This document shows positions 52,852 through 61,002 of a stretch of 64,000 nucleotides of DNA, piece by piece (positions within the stretch are counted from its first letter, which is position 1; each line of letters begins with the position of its first letter). This DNA is from Novosphingobium aerophilum. Its GTDB lineage: Bacteria; Pseudomonadota; Alphaproteobacteria; Sphingomonadales; Sphingomonadaceae. Location: the NCBI RefSeq assembly GCF_014230305.1, contig NZ_JACLAU010000003.1, positions 142,782-206,781 on the forward strand, written 5' to 3'. The translations under genes were made by a program, and so were the position numbers. The notes beneath the pieces are model-generated. The model had not been told where the DNA came from. It was given only the letters and a program-made list of their open reading frames with translations, and searched no databases.

Positions 52852-54194
52852 GCCGCTGGACACGCCGCAACCTTTTGCGGGGCACGCTGCGCGGCTCAGC
52901 CGTAGCGGTCAGCCTCCCCTTCCTCGACCTCTTCCTGGACGGTAACGGAGAGGCCCTCGCCAACGGCTTGCCACTGCCGACCCGCTTCGGAACATGGTTC
53001 TGGGGATGCGGGGTGAATACCTCGCGCTGGTTTCCCAGCAAGCTTGGCGCGGGCTACGATCTCAAGGACGAACTCCGGCCGATCGCTCCGTGGCAAGACA
53101 AGGTCACGGTCTTCTCCAACTTCAACTGCGTGCTCGATGGGCGCCCGAACCTGGTACACTGGTCGGGCGTGATGGCCACGCTTTCCGGCGCGGCCCCGCT
53201 CAAGGGCGGGGTGAACGGCGGCACCAGCGAACTGCCGACCATCGATTGCCTGGTGGCCGACTACATGGGTCAGTCGACCCGGTTCCGTTCTCTCGAGCTT
53301 GCATGCACGGGCCAGTCGGGCGTCAGCTACTCGATGCGTGCGGGATCGACAGTCAATCCCAGCGAGGTGGACCCGGTGCAGCTTTATCGCCGGCTGTTCG
53401 GGCCCGGCTTCCAGGATCCGAACAAGGCCGAGTTCACCCCCGACCCCGCCGTGATGTTGCGCAAGAGTGTACTGAGTTCAGTCAAGGACGACCGGGACGA
53501 ACTTATGCGCACGGCGGGTGCCGCGGATCGGCAACGGCTCGAACAGTATTTCACCTCGGTGCGCCAGGTCGAACAGCAGCTCGAGCACATGCTCGAGAAG
53601 CCGGCGCCAGCCGAAGCTTGCCAACTGGCAAAGGAACCCGGCGCCATGGCTCTGGGCCCTACGTGGGACGTCGCCACACGCACGCACGACGTGATGGCCC
53701 AGTTGCTGGTGATGGCGTTGGCCTGCAACCAGACGCGGGTCTTCAACATCGCCCTGTCGAATGCTGGCTCCAACCTGCGCAAGCCGGGTGACCCGGTTTC
53801 CTTCCACGAGCTGACGCACGAGGAGCCGGTCGATGAAAAGCTCGGCTACCAGCCGCGCGCAACCTTCTTCATCGAGCGCAGCATGGAGACCTTCGCAAGC
53901 CTCCTGAAGCACATGGACGGCATCCGGGAGGGCAGCGGAACGCTGCTCGATAACAGCCTGATCCTGGCGACCTCCGAAAGCAACTTCGCGAAGATTCACT
54001 CGGTTGACAATCTGCCGATCCTGGTCGCAGGTCGCGGTGGCGGACGCTGGAAGTCCGGCCAGCACATCTCAGGCAACGGCGACCCGTCATCGCGCGTCGG
54101 GCTGACCATCCAGCAGGTGATCGGAATGCCGGTCAACGCGTGGGGACAAGGCGCGATGGAGGTGACCCGCCCGATCACCGAGGTGATGGCGTGA
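52848..54194 (+). CDS. DUF1552-family exported protein
   Basis: A 448-residue protein starting MSRWTRRNLLRGTLRGSAVAV, which is a Tat-like signal (RRNLLRG). It belongs to DUF1552, a family related to DUF1501/alkaline-phosphatase-like proteins and nearly always adjacent to a DUF1592 gene. The family motif HxxSHH reads HELTHE here (VSFHELTHEEPV), so the last His is replaced. LLDNSLILATSESNFAKIHSVDNLPILVAGRGGG and HISGNGDP near the C-terminus are conserved-looking. Function unknown. Its 3' end overlaps the next start (GTGA). Confidence 0.85.
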   Translation: MSRWTRRNLLRGTLRGSAVAVSLPFLDLFLDGNGEALANGLPLPTRFGTWFWGCGVNTSRWFPSKLGAGYDLKDELRPIAPWQDKVTVFSNFNCVLDGRPNLVHWSGVMATLSGAAPLKGGVNGGTSELPTIDCLVADYMGQSTRFRSLELACTGQSGVSYSMRAGSTVNPSEVDPVQLYRRLFGPGFQDPNKAEFTPDPAVMLRKSVLSSVKDDRDELMRTAGAADRQRLEQYFTSVRQVEQQLEHMLEKPAPAEACQLAKEPGAMALGPTWDVATRTHDVMAQLLVMALACNQTRVFNIALSNAGSNLRKPGDPVSFHELTHEEPVDEKLGYQPRATFFIERSMETFASLLKHMDGIREGSGTLLDNSLILATSESNFAKIHSVDNLPILVAGRGGGRWKSGQHISGNGDPSSRVGLTIQQVIGMPVNAWGQGAMEVTRPITEVMA

Positions 54195-54733
54195 GAGTTG
54201 CCCTCACCGCCGCAGCAATGCTGGCCGGGGTCTGCCCGATGGCCGCTCCCGCATGGGCCGAAGAACCGGCCGCGACAGCGGCTGCCGAGAAGCCGGTTGC
54301 CGCCGCCTCCCTCGTGGGGATGGTCGGTCCGGGGCTTTATGTGACCGATCCGGAGCGCTCGCTGCGGTTCTACACCCAGGGCCTCGGCATGTTGCTGCGC
54401 ATGCGCTTCGGTACGCCTGGCAAGCCGGACATGGTGGTCGGCTTCGGACCCAATCCGCTCGATGCGGGTATTATGCTCCTGAGCGACAAAGACAGCACGC
54501 CCCCCCGCAGAATCGAGCATGGACACGGCTTCGACAGGATCGCACTACGGGTCGCCGACCTTCGCGAGATCAATGCTCGACTGCAGGCTGCCGGCTTCAC
54601 TCCAGGTAAAATACAGATCGTGCACGGCGCGATTCAAATGATGATCGTGACCGACCCGGACGGCTACCGCCTCGAACTGATCGACAGTAAGCCAGCGCCG
54701 CGTCAGTCGCCGCCACCCGCCTCCCGTCCATGA
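54191..54733 (+). CDS. Exported VOC/glyoxalase-type protein
   Basis: A 180-residue protein with a signal peptide (VRVALTAAAMLAGVCPMAAPAWA) and one vicinal-oxygen-chelate domain (GLYVTDPERSLRFYTQGLGM; DRIALRVADLREINARLQAAGF; MIVTDPDGYRLELID). The GTG start overlaps the DUF1552 stop. An export signal on a VOC protein is unusual, and the broken gene at 45.3-45.6 kb had the same design. The C-terminal metal Glu is in DGYRLELI. Substrate unknown. Confidence 0.82.
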   Translation: MRVALTAAAMLAGVCPMAAPAWAEEPAATAAAEKPVAAASLVGMVGPGLYVTDPERSLRFYTQGLGMLLRMRFGTPGKPDMVVGFGPNPLDAGIMLLSDKDSTPPRRIEHGHGFDRIALRVADLREINARLQAAGFTPGKIQIVHGAIQMMIVTDPDGYRLELIDSKPAPRQSPPPASRP

Positions 54734-54746
54734 TGAAGAGCTCCCG

Positions 54747-56402
54747 ATGATCTGCAAGAACCCACTGCTTAACGGTCTTGCCGGTCTGGTGCTGGCAATG
54801 GGTGGCACACCTGCCCTCGCCAACTACATCGGCCCGAGCTACCTGAGCATCCCGGGCGTCCCCGGACGGGCCGCTCACACACCTTACCGCAACTGGATTC
54901 GAGCCGAGGCCCACTACTGGACCGCGAAACCCCCGCGCAACTCGATCCGCGGGATCTCGGGCAAGGAAAGCGGGCTCAAGTTCACCGGTCCTCGGGCTCC
55001 CGCCAAGGGCGCTTCGCAGCTTTCGCTTGCACTCGACAAGGGCAGCCCCGCGTTTGCCGGTGTAATGGCCGCCTGTCACGCGGGTCGCCCCATCCCCGAG
55101 GTGGTCTTCGCAGAGTCGTCCGACCTCGCGAGGCACCCGCAGGAACATGGCCCGCGTCCGAGCACCGTGCCCGAGTTTTACGAGTACGTACTGAAGAACG
55201 TCACGCTGTTGTGCCCGGTTGTCGAGAGCGCACCGGAGCAGGCGCTTGCCCTGCGCTTCGAGCAGATCGAGTGGCGGAACTACCAGCCCCAGCCGCAGCC
55301 GATTCCTCTCAGCACAGCTCCCGCGTCGCTGCGCAAGGGCACCACCCGTGGTGACAGCAAGTCATTCGTGATTTCGTGGTTCGCACCTGTGGCGGAAGCG
55401 GGAGAGAAGCAATGCCCGCAGATGAACCGCAAGCCGACGCAAGACGAGTATTTCGCGCTTATGCCGCCCGCACGTCAGGCCCAGCAGCGCGAGGCCCTGC
55501 GTAGCAGCGGCGGGGCGAGCAGCACAGTGATGCCCTACCGGGGCCCAGACGAGATGAACGTCATCCTGTTGCCGGGGATCGTGCCTGATCCCGGTCACGT
55601 GGCGCCCGTCGCAGACCGGGTGAGAGGGTTCGACCTCGACGGCTGGAGCGGTCAGGGTCACCCGCCCAAGACTACCCGAGTGCATCCCAACTACGTCTCC
55701 CCGGATGGCCGCACGGGCATCGACAACCAGCTGTTCAACGTGTTGGGCTGTGTGGAGGGCTGGCGTCGCAATGGCTTCCTGCCGATGATCGGCAACGAGC
55801 TGCGCCGTGCCGGCGGCCTCTCCATCCTGGTTGAAGTCAGCGGTATCGACGATCCGCGAAACGACAATGAAGTGTTCGTCTCGCTGCTCTACAGCGCCGA
55901 CCCAATCCGGCGGGACGGCACATCCAAGATCGTGCTGCCCGACTTCACATTCGGCGTGAATGCCAACCCCGAGTTCTCGCAAGACTTCGTCCGCTTTCGC
56001 GGGCGCATGACCAATGGCGTGATCACCACGGACGTCCAGCCGCTCGTCACCATGCACGAGGGACCTGCCTCAACCTGGTCGCTGTACCAGGCACGCATGC
56101 GGCTAGAGTTCACCCCCGAAGGAGGGCTGAGTGCCACCTTGGGCGGTTATCGTGACTGGCGTGAGCTTCTCGCCATGGCGTTCTTCCAGGCGTCCGATTA
56201 CGAGAACACGATCGGCTTCACCGCTCCCGGTATGTACAACGCCGTTCGGCGGGCTGCTGACGGATTGCGCGATCCCGAAACGGGGATCTTCAACGGCCTA
56301 TCTGCGGCGTACGAGATGGAGGGCGTGCCGGCGTTCATCCCACCTGAACAGCATGCACAACTGGCAGCTGGCGGTCGTTTATCGCCACCGACTCCGCGCT
56401 GA
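54747..56402 (+). CDS. Large exported protein with an N-terminal Hcp-like domain
   Basis: A 551-residue protein with a signal peptide (MICKNPLLNGLAGLVLAMGGTPALA). Residues about 30-180 follow the Hcp (type VI tube protein) pattern: YLSIPGVPGRA, SQLSLALDKGSPAFAGVMAACHAGR, FYEYVLKNVTLLCPVV and ALRFEQIEWRNY. The remaining about 370 residues (VMPYRGPDEMNVILLPGIVPDPG; SILVEVSGIDDPRNDNEVFVSLLYSADPI) match nothing I recognise. Type VI Hcp proteins lack signal peptides and are about 160 residues, so this is a different use of the fold. It is the fourth gene of the DUF1592 operon, 13 bases after the VOC gene. Confidence 0.72.
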   Translation: MICKNPLLNGLAGLVLAMGGTPALANYIGPSYLSIPGVPGRAAHTPYRNWIRAEAHYWTAKPPRNSIRGISGKESGLKFTGPRAPAKGASQLSLALDKGSPAFAGVMAACHAGRPIPEVVFAESSDLARHPQEHGPRPSTVPEFYEYVLKNVTLLCPVVESAPEQALALRFEQIEWRNYQPQPQPIPLSTAPASLRKGTTRGDSKSFVISWFAPVAEAGEKQCPQMNRKPTQDEYFALMPPARQAQQREALRSSGGASSTVMPYRGPDEMNVILLPGIVPDPGHVAPVADRVRGFDLDGWSGQGHPPKTTRVHPNYVSPDGRTGIDNQLFNVLGCVEGWRRNGFLPMIGNELRRAGGLSILVEVSGIDDPRNDNEVFVSLLYSADPIRRDGTSKIVLPDFTFGVNANPEFSQDFVRFRGRMTNGVITTDVQPLVTMHEGPASTWSLYQARMRLEFTPEGGLSATLGGYRDWRELLAMAFFQASDYENTIGFTAPGMYNAVRRAADGLRDPETGIFNGLSAAYEMEGVPAFIPPEQHAQLAAGGRLSPPTPR

Positions 56403-56433
56403 CACCAAGCCACACCTCAGCCACCAAGACAAC

Positions 56434-56458
56434 TTTATGCAATAGTATGGCGCATATA
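56434..56458. promoter_or_regulatory. N11 palindrome, site 4
   Basis: TATGC (56436-56440), 11 bases, GCATA (56452-56456). It lies 53 to 90 bases upstream of the possible SDR starts. Confidence 0.55.
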
Positions 56459-56510
56459 TCTGGACGAGAGCACTTGGCCCCCATAGGACGGGAACGAACC
56501 TGCAGCTCGC

Positions 56511-57362
56511 TTGAGCCACGGTGCCATCCAGACACGGGGCAAGACCTTGACCAGCATCGCCGACTTTTCGTCCACTCCCCTCGCCGAACTCCTCTCGCTC
56601 AAAGGCCGTGTGGCCATTGTGACCGGCGGCGCGCAAGGCCTCGGAAAGGGGATTGCCAGGCGTCTAGCCGAAGCCGGCGCGACCGTGCTGCTTGGCGATC
56701 GCAATCTGGAACTGGCATGCCAGACCGCGGCCGCGATCGCCGCTGAGTACGACGCCATGGTCGAGGCGATCGCCATGGACGTGTCTGACTCTGCCGCGAT
56801 TGCTGCAGCGGCAAGCCATGCCAAGGACGCCTTCGGCAGCGTCGACATCTGGGTGAACAATGCCGGGGTGTTTCCTCACATTCCGTTGCAGCACATGACC
56901 GACGCGGATTGGGACAATGTTTTCAGCGTAAACGCGCGCGGGACCTTCGCCGGTTGCCGCGAGGCAGCAAAGGCCATGCAAGGACGTGGGGGCGTCATCG
57001 TCAACGTGGCATCGCTTGCCGGGCTGCGCGGGATATCACCTGGGCTTTCCGCCTATGTGAGCTCGAAGCACGCGGTGGTAGGCCTGACGAAACAACTCGC
57101 TCTCGAACTTGCCCCAGAGCGGATCCGTGTCATCGCCGTGGCGCCGAGCTTCATGGTGACGGAAGGCAATCTCGCGCTCATTAAGCAGGACCCGCGCATG
57201 GCCGAACTGGCAGCCGAAGCGATCCCCTCGATGATAACTTCGAAGCTCGGGCGAGTGGGACAACCGGACGACATCGCACGGACGGTATTGTTCGCCGTGT
57301 CGGACATGGCGAGCTTTATCACAGGCGAAACCATTGTCGTGGACGCAGCAGAAACCGCCTAG
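56511..57362 (+). CDS. Short-chain dehydrogenase/reductase
   Basis: About 271-283 residues, a classical NAD(P)-dependent SDR. Cofactor motif GRVAIVTGGAQGLGKGIA, NNAGVFPHIPL, catalytic Ser in VNVASLAGL and Y-x3-K in AYVSSKHAVVG are present. It ends with ITGETIVVDAAETA. The start is uncertain: TTG 56511 or TTG 56547, neither with a strong ribosome site. Probably oxidises or reduces an alcohol/ketone in the same pathway as the P450 operon that follows. Confidence 0.85.
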   Translation: MSHGAIQTRGKTLTSIADFSSTPLAELLSLKGRVAIVTGGAQGLGKGIARRLAEAGATVLLGDRNLELACQTAAAIAAEYDAMVEAIAMDVSDSAAIAAAASHAKDAFGSVDIWVNNAGVFPHIPLQHMTDADWDNVFSVNARGTFAGCREAAKAMQGRGGVIVNVASLAGLRGISPGLSAYVSSKHAVVGLTKQLALELAPERIRVIAVAPSFMVTEGNLALIKQDPRMAELAAEAIPSMITSKLGRVGQPDDIARTVLFAVSDMASFITGETIVVDAAETA

Positions 57363-57504
57363 CTAGGAGACCCTCAGCGGGCACAATCATGCTGCTTCAC
57401 CAACACTTGCCCTCGTCGACCAGCCAAAGATGAGATCCGAGGCGCGATCCACAACCCTCTGAAGTGAAGCGATTTTACGAGATTGCGCGAGTGCGGCAGG
57501 CGCA

Positions 57505-57554
57505 GCCGATCACGCGGGGTCCGGGCAGTCACGCCCGGACCCCGCGTGATCGGC
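57505..57554. repeat. 22-bp perfect-stem hairpin
   Basis: The arm GCCGATCACGCGGGG-TCCGGGC (57505-57526) is repeated inverted at 57533-57554 with a 6-base loop, AGTCAC. A second small hairpin, GGCAC-GTTT-GTGCC, follows directly. No T-tract is present. It may be a bidirectional terminator, a protein-bound site or a mobile repeat. Confidence 0.85.
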
Positions 57555-57626
57555 ACGTTTGTGCCAGCGCGCTGACCGACGCGGCCCGCGGCTAACGACG
57601 GTCAGCGTCCTCGCAGAAGCGCTCGC

Positions 57627-57651
57627 TTTGTGCGACATAGTGTGGCACAAA
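57627..57651. promoter_or_regulatory. N11 palindrome, site 5 (best copy)
   Basis: TTTGTGCGACA, TAG, TGTGGCACAAA: ten of eleven positions pair across the dyad. It is 121 bases upstream of the P450 ATG and is followed by AAATTGGAGG-like sequence. Confidence 0.78.
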
Positions 57652-57771
57652 ATTGGAGGTCCGGACGGTGAGTCGAGCCCGGCGTGACCGCCACACCCGG
57701 TGGGTACGACGGTCCAAGATCGCGAAGAGCCACAACGGTCTCGCGGGAAGCAACGCGGGAGAGGGCATGCC

Positions 57772-59046
57772 ATGTTGATCGAGCGAGACTTCTTCACCGA
57801 TCCCGAGATCCTGCTCGACCCCTATTCATACTTCGAGGAAGTGCGCCGCCTCGGTCCGATCGCGCAGGTGCCGGGCAAGGACTATCTGATCGTCACCGGC
57901 TTCGCCGAGGCGCTGGCGATCTTCCTCAATACGACCGACTTTTCTGCATCTATCGCGCTTCAAGGCGCTGCCTGTCCACTGAGCTTCACGCCCGAGGGGC
58001 CGGACATTTCCGACCAGCTCGAAGCGCACCGCACCGAGATCATCGGCCATGATCTGCTGGTGAATCTCGATGACAGGGCACATGCAAACCTGCGCGCGCT
58101 GGTCAACCGGCTGTTCACGCCCTCGCGGCTCAAGGCCAACGAGACCTTCATCCGACGTTACTCGGCGGAGCTGGTCGACCAGGCTTTGGGCCGCGGGAGC
58201 TGCGAGCTGATTGGCGAGATCGCGACGCCATTCGTCACCATGGTCATCGCCGACCTCCTGGGCGTGCCTGCCGACGACCGGCAGTTCTTCATGGACATCA
58301 TCCAGTCTGCGCCCCCGCCGGGAAGTTTGGACAGCGCGGAGAACGACTTTGCATCGCAAGCGGACCATCCCATGGCCGTGATGGCGCGCTACTTCGCGGG
58401 GTACCTGCAGGAGCGACTGACCTCACCGCGGCAGGACATCCTGAGCGAACTCGTTCACGCCGCCTATCCCGATGGCACGAAGCCGAGCCTCGCGGATCTG
58501 GTGAACCTCTCCACATTCATGTTCGGAGCCGGCCAGGACACCAGCGCCAAGCTGATTGGCAATGCTATGCGCTATCTGGTGGATGAGCCGGGGCTGCAGG
58601 AGACCGTACGGCGCGACCCGGAGCAGGTGCCGGCCATGCTGGAGGAAGTTCTCCGGCTGGAAGGGTCATCCAAGATCACCGCGCGGCTGTGTCGCCGCGA
58701 CACCGAGATCGCCGGCACCAAGATCAAGGCCGGCACTCGGATCGCGATCGCACTTGCCGCAATCAGCCGTGACCCTCGTCGGTGGGATGATCCGCACCGA
58801 TTTATCCTGAACCGCCCACGTATTCGCGAACACCTTTCGTTCGGCCGTGGAGCCCACACCTGCGCCGGCTCTCCCTTGGCACGCGCCGAGGTGGACATCC
58901 TCTTCCGCGATTTCCTGCAGCGCACCTCGAATATCGATCTCGACGAGGCACATCATGGACCGCGTGGCGCCCGACAGCTGAGCTTCGAGCCAAGCTTCAT
59001 CGTACGTGGGCTGGCGCAGCTCCACGTCTCGCTAGAACGGGCCTGA
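57772..59046 (+). CDS. Cytochrome P450
   Basis: A 424-residue soluble bacterial P450. I-helix motif A253-G-Q-D256-T257, ExxR at E292-R295 (EEVLRLEG), and the haem loop FGRGAHTCAG with the ligand C364. It needs a ferredoxin and reductase, neither of which is in the window. It is the first gene of a four-gene operon; ATG 57772 follows GGGAGAGGG. The substrate is probably the compound imported by the region's TonB receptor (inferred). Confidence 0.93.
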   Translation: MLIERDFFTDPEILLDPYSYFEEVRRLGPIAQVPGKDYLIVTGFAEALAIFLNTTDFSASIALQGAACPLSFTPEGPDISDQLEAHRTEIIGHDLLVNLDDRAHANLRALVNRLFTPSRLKANETFIRRYSAELVDQALGRGSCELIGEIATPFVTMVIADLLGVPADDRQFFMDIIQSAPPPGSLDSAENDFASQADHPMAVMARYFAGYLQERLTSPRQDILSELVHAAYPDGTKPSLADLVNLSTFMFGAGQDTSAKLIGNAMRYLVDEPGLQETVRRDPEQVPAMLEEVLRLEGSSKITARLCRRDTEIAGTKIKAGTRIAIALAAISRDPRRWDDPHRFILNRPRIREHLSFGRGAHTCAGSPLARAEVDILFRDFLQRTSNIDLDEAHHGPRGARQLSFEPSFIVRGLAQLHVSLERA

Positions 59047-59071
59047 TTGGCCAATTTGCGGGAGCCTGCTC

Positions 59072-60145
59072 TTGTCAAAACACACATCACATAACCGCCC
59101 ATTACGCGTCGTCCAGTGGGCCACAGGCACCGTTGGGACAAGCGCGCTGCGGGGGATCATCCAGCACCCCGACCTCGAGCTGGTCGGCGTTCGCGTCTAT
59201 TCGGACGCCAAGGCCGGAAAGGACGCCGGGGATCTTTGCGGATTGGCCCCGGTCGGCATTGCGGCAACCCAGGTTGTTCCATCTCTCCTTGCTACTCGGC
59301 CCGATTGCGTCGTCTACATGCCCGACCGCACCGATGTGGACGAACTCTGCGGTATTTTGGCGAGCGGCGCGAACGTAGTGACCACCCGCGCCGACTTCTT
59401 CAACCCGGCGATGATGGCACCGGAACTTCGCGAGCGCGTCGAAGCCGCCTGCCGTGAGGGTAACAGCTCGCTGCACGCGACCGGAAGCAGTCCAGGGTTT
59501 GTCACCGAGGCCCTCATCCCGCCCTTGCTCTCGCTCCAGCGCAACCTCGATCTGCTTACGATCGACGAGTTCGCTGATTGCGTGGACACCTGCTCGGACG
59601 ACATGCTGCTCAACATCATGGGGTTCGGTGCTCCTCCGCAGGTCTTCGAACGAACCGAGTTCACGGAGCGGGATACCACGTTTGGCCATTCGCTGGGCGT
59701 CGTGGCGGCGGCTATCGGCCTGCCCTTCGACCACGTGGAGGTGAGCAGCGAATTCGCCGTTGCCCGGTCGCCCGTCCAACTGCGCGAGACGGTCATCGAC
59801 GCAGGGACCGTGGGCGGCCAACGCCACACCGTCACCGGGTTTTGCAGCGGGCGACCGGTCCTGCGGTTCCGGTCCAACTGGTACGTGACCACCGACCTCG
59901 ACAAGGCCTGGGCGCTGCGTGACGACGGCTGGCAGATCACGGTCGAGGGTGACACTCCGGTCGAGCTCACCATGCGCTTTCCGATCGGGTCGGATCCGGT
60001 GACCCGCGCCGCCATCATGCCGAATGTGACGGCGCATCGTCCGATCAACAGCATCGCGGCGGTATGCGCGGCACCGGCCGGCATCGTGACGTCAGCGACC
60101 CTGCCCCAGATCTTCGCGCGGCTCGGGCCTGCACCGCGCCGCTAG
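59072..60145 (+). CDS. DapB-like NAD(P)H-dependent dehydrogenase
   Basis: A 357-residue protein of the dihydrodipicolinate reductase N-terminal family, often annotated amine dehydrogenase-like. The cofactor loop is VVQWATGTVGTSALRGI near the N-terminus, with PDCVVYMPDR and NVVTTRADFFNP typical of the family, and a C-terminal domain starting about residue 130. TTG 59072 follows GGGAG. Members are common in actinobacterial and sphingomonad sterol or terpenoid catabolic clusters, but few have known substrates. Confidence 0.83.
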   Translation: MSKHTSHNRPLRVVQWATGTVGTSALRGIIQHPDLELVGVRVYSDAKAGKDAGDLCGLAPVGIAATQVVPSLLATRPDCVVYMPDRTDVDELCGILASGANVVTTRADFFNPAMMAPELRERVEAACREGNSSLHATGSSPGFVTEALIPPLLSLQRNLDLLTIDEFADCVDTCSDDMLLNIMGFGAPPQVFERTEFTERDTTFGHSLGVVAAAIGLPFDHVEVSSEFAVARSPVQLRETVIDAGTVGGQRHTVTGFCSGRPVLRFRSNWYVTTDLDKAWALRDDGWQITVEGDTPVELTMRFPIGSDPVTRAAIMPNVTAHRPINSIAAVCAAPAGIVTSATLPQIFARLGPAPRR

Positions 60146-60176
60146 CACCAACACCGAGAACTCAGGAGAGAACAGG

Positions 60177-60923
60177 ATGACCAAGAACCGCGTTGCCGTC
60201 GTGACCGGCGCCGCCGCCGGAATCGGGCTTGGCATTGCCCGCCGCTTCGCACTCGATGGCTATGCTACGGCCATGCTCGATATCGAGGAAAACCAGCTCA
60301 AGGCTGCCGCCGACGAATTGCGAGCCGAAGGCGCGACTGTGCTTGCGCTCAAAGCAAACGTCGCCTCGCGAGCGGAAATCGAGGCAGCCTATGCGACGAT
60401 CCGTAGTGAGCTCGGACCGATCTCGATCGTGCTACCGAACGCCGGCATCGCGCCGATGGTGCCATTCGAGCACATGTCTGTCGAGCAGTGGCAGCAGGTC
60501 ATCGATGTGAACCTCACGGGCGTGTTCCACACGATCCAGGCGGCACTTCCCGACATGGCGGCAGCCGGCTGGGGACGTGTCGTGTCGATCTCCTCGCAGG
60601 CAGGTCAGTCGGGCGGGATGTGCATGGCCCACTACTCGGCCTCGAAGGGTGGCGTGATCAGCCTGACCAAGGGGCTCGCCCGCGAGCTCGCGGCGCTTGG
60701 CATCACCGTAAACACCGTTGCTCCGTCGGTGTGCGAAACCCCGCAGATGCACCGGGCCATGGAAGCCGGTCTCTTTCCACTTGAGGCGATCCTACCCATG
60801 ATTCCGATCTCGCGAGCTGGCCAACCAGACGAGATCGCCTCCGCCTGCGCGTTCCTGGCCTCCGACGATGCGGCCTACGTGACGGGACAGGTGCTGGCGG
60901 TGAACGGCGGCATGTACATGTAA
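60177..60923 (+). CDS. Short-chain dehydrogenase/reductase
   Basis: A 248-residue classical SDR (FabG-like). RVAVVTGAAAGIGLGIA cofactor loop, PNAGIAP, catalytic Ser in VVSISSQAG, Y-x3-K in HYSASKGG, and C-terminal YVTGQVLAVNGGMYM. Third gene of the P450 operon, with AGGAGAG just upstream of the ATG. Likely acts on the hydroxyl introduced by the P450 (inferred). Confidence 0.9.
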   Translation: MTKNRVAVVTGAAAGIGLGIARRFALDGYATAMLDIEENQLKAAADELRAEGATVLALKANVASRAEIEAAYATIRSELGPISIVLPNAGIAPMVPFEHMSVEQWQQVIDVNLTGVFHTIQAALPDMAAAGWGRVVSISSQAGQSGGMCMAHYSASKGGVISLTKGLARELAALGITVNTVAPSVCETPQMHRAMEAGLFPLEAILPMIPISRAGQPDEIASACAFLASDDAAYVTGQVLAVNGGMYM

Positions 60924-61002
60924 GCGCCTGCGACTGAGGTGACTGGGACAATGCCCCCGGTCAGCAGCTTGCTCGTCAAGGAACACAAACGGAGTATTTG
61001 CA

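Larger units (their letters stand above)
57363..57771. other. Intergenic region with long hairpin and regulatory site
   Basis: No gene is visible. The 409 bases contain a 22-bp perfect hairpin (57505-57554) and N11 palindrome site 5 (57627-57651), which separate the SDR gene from the P450 operon. Confidence 0.6.
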
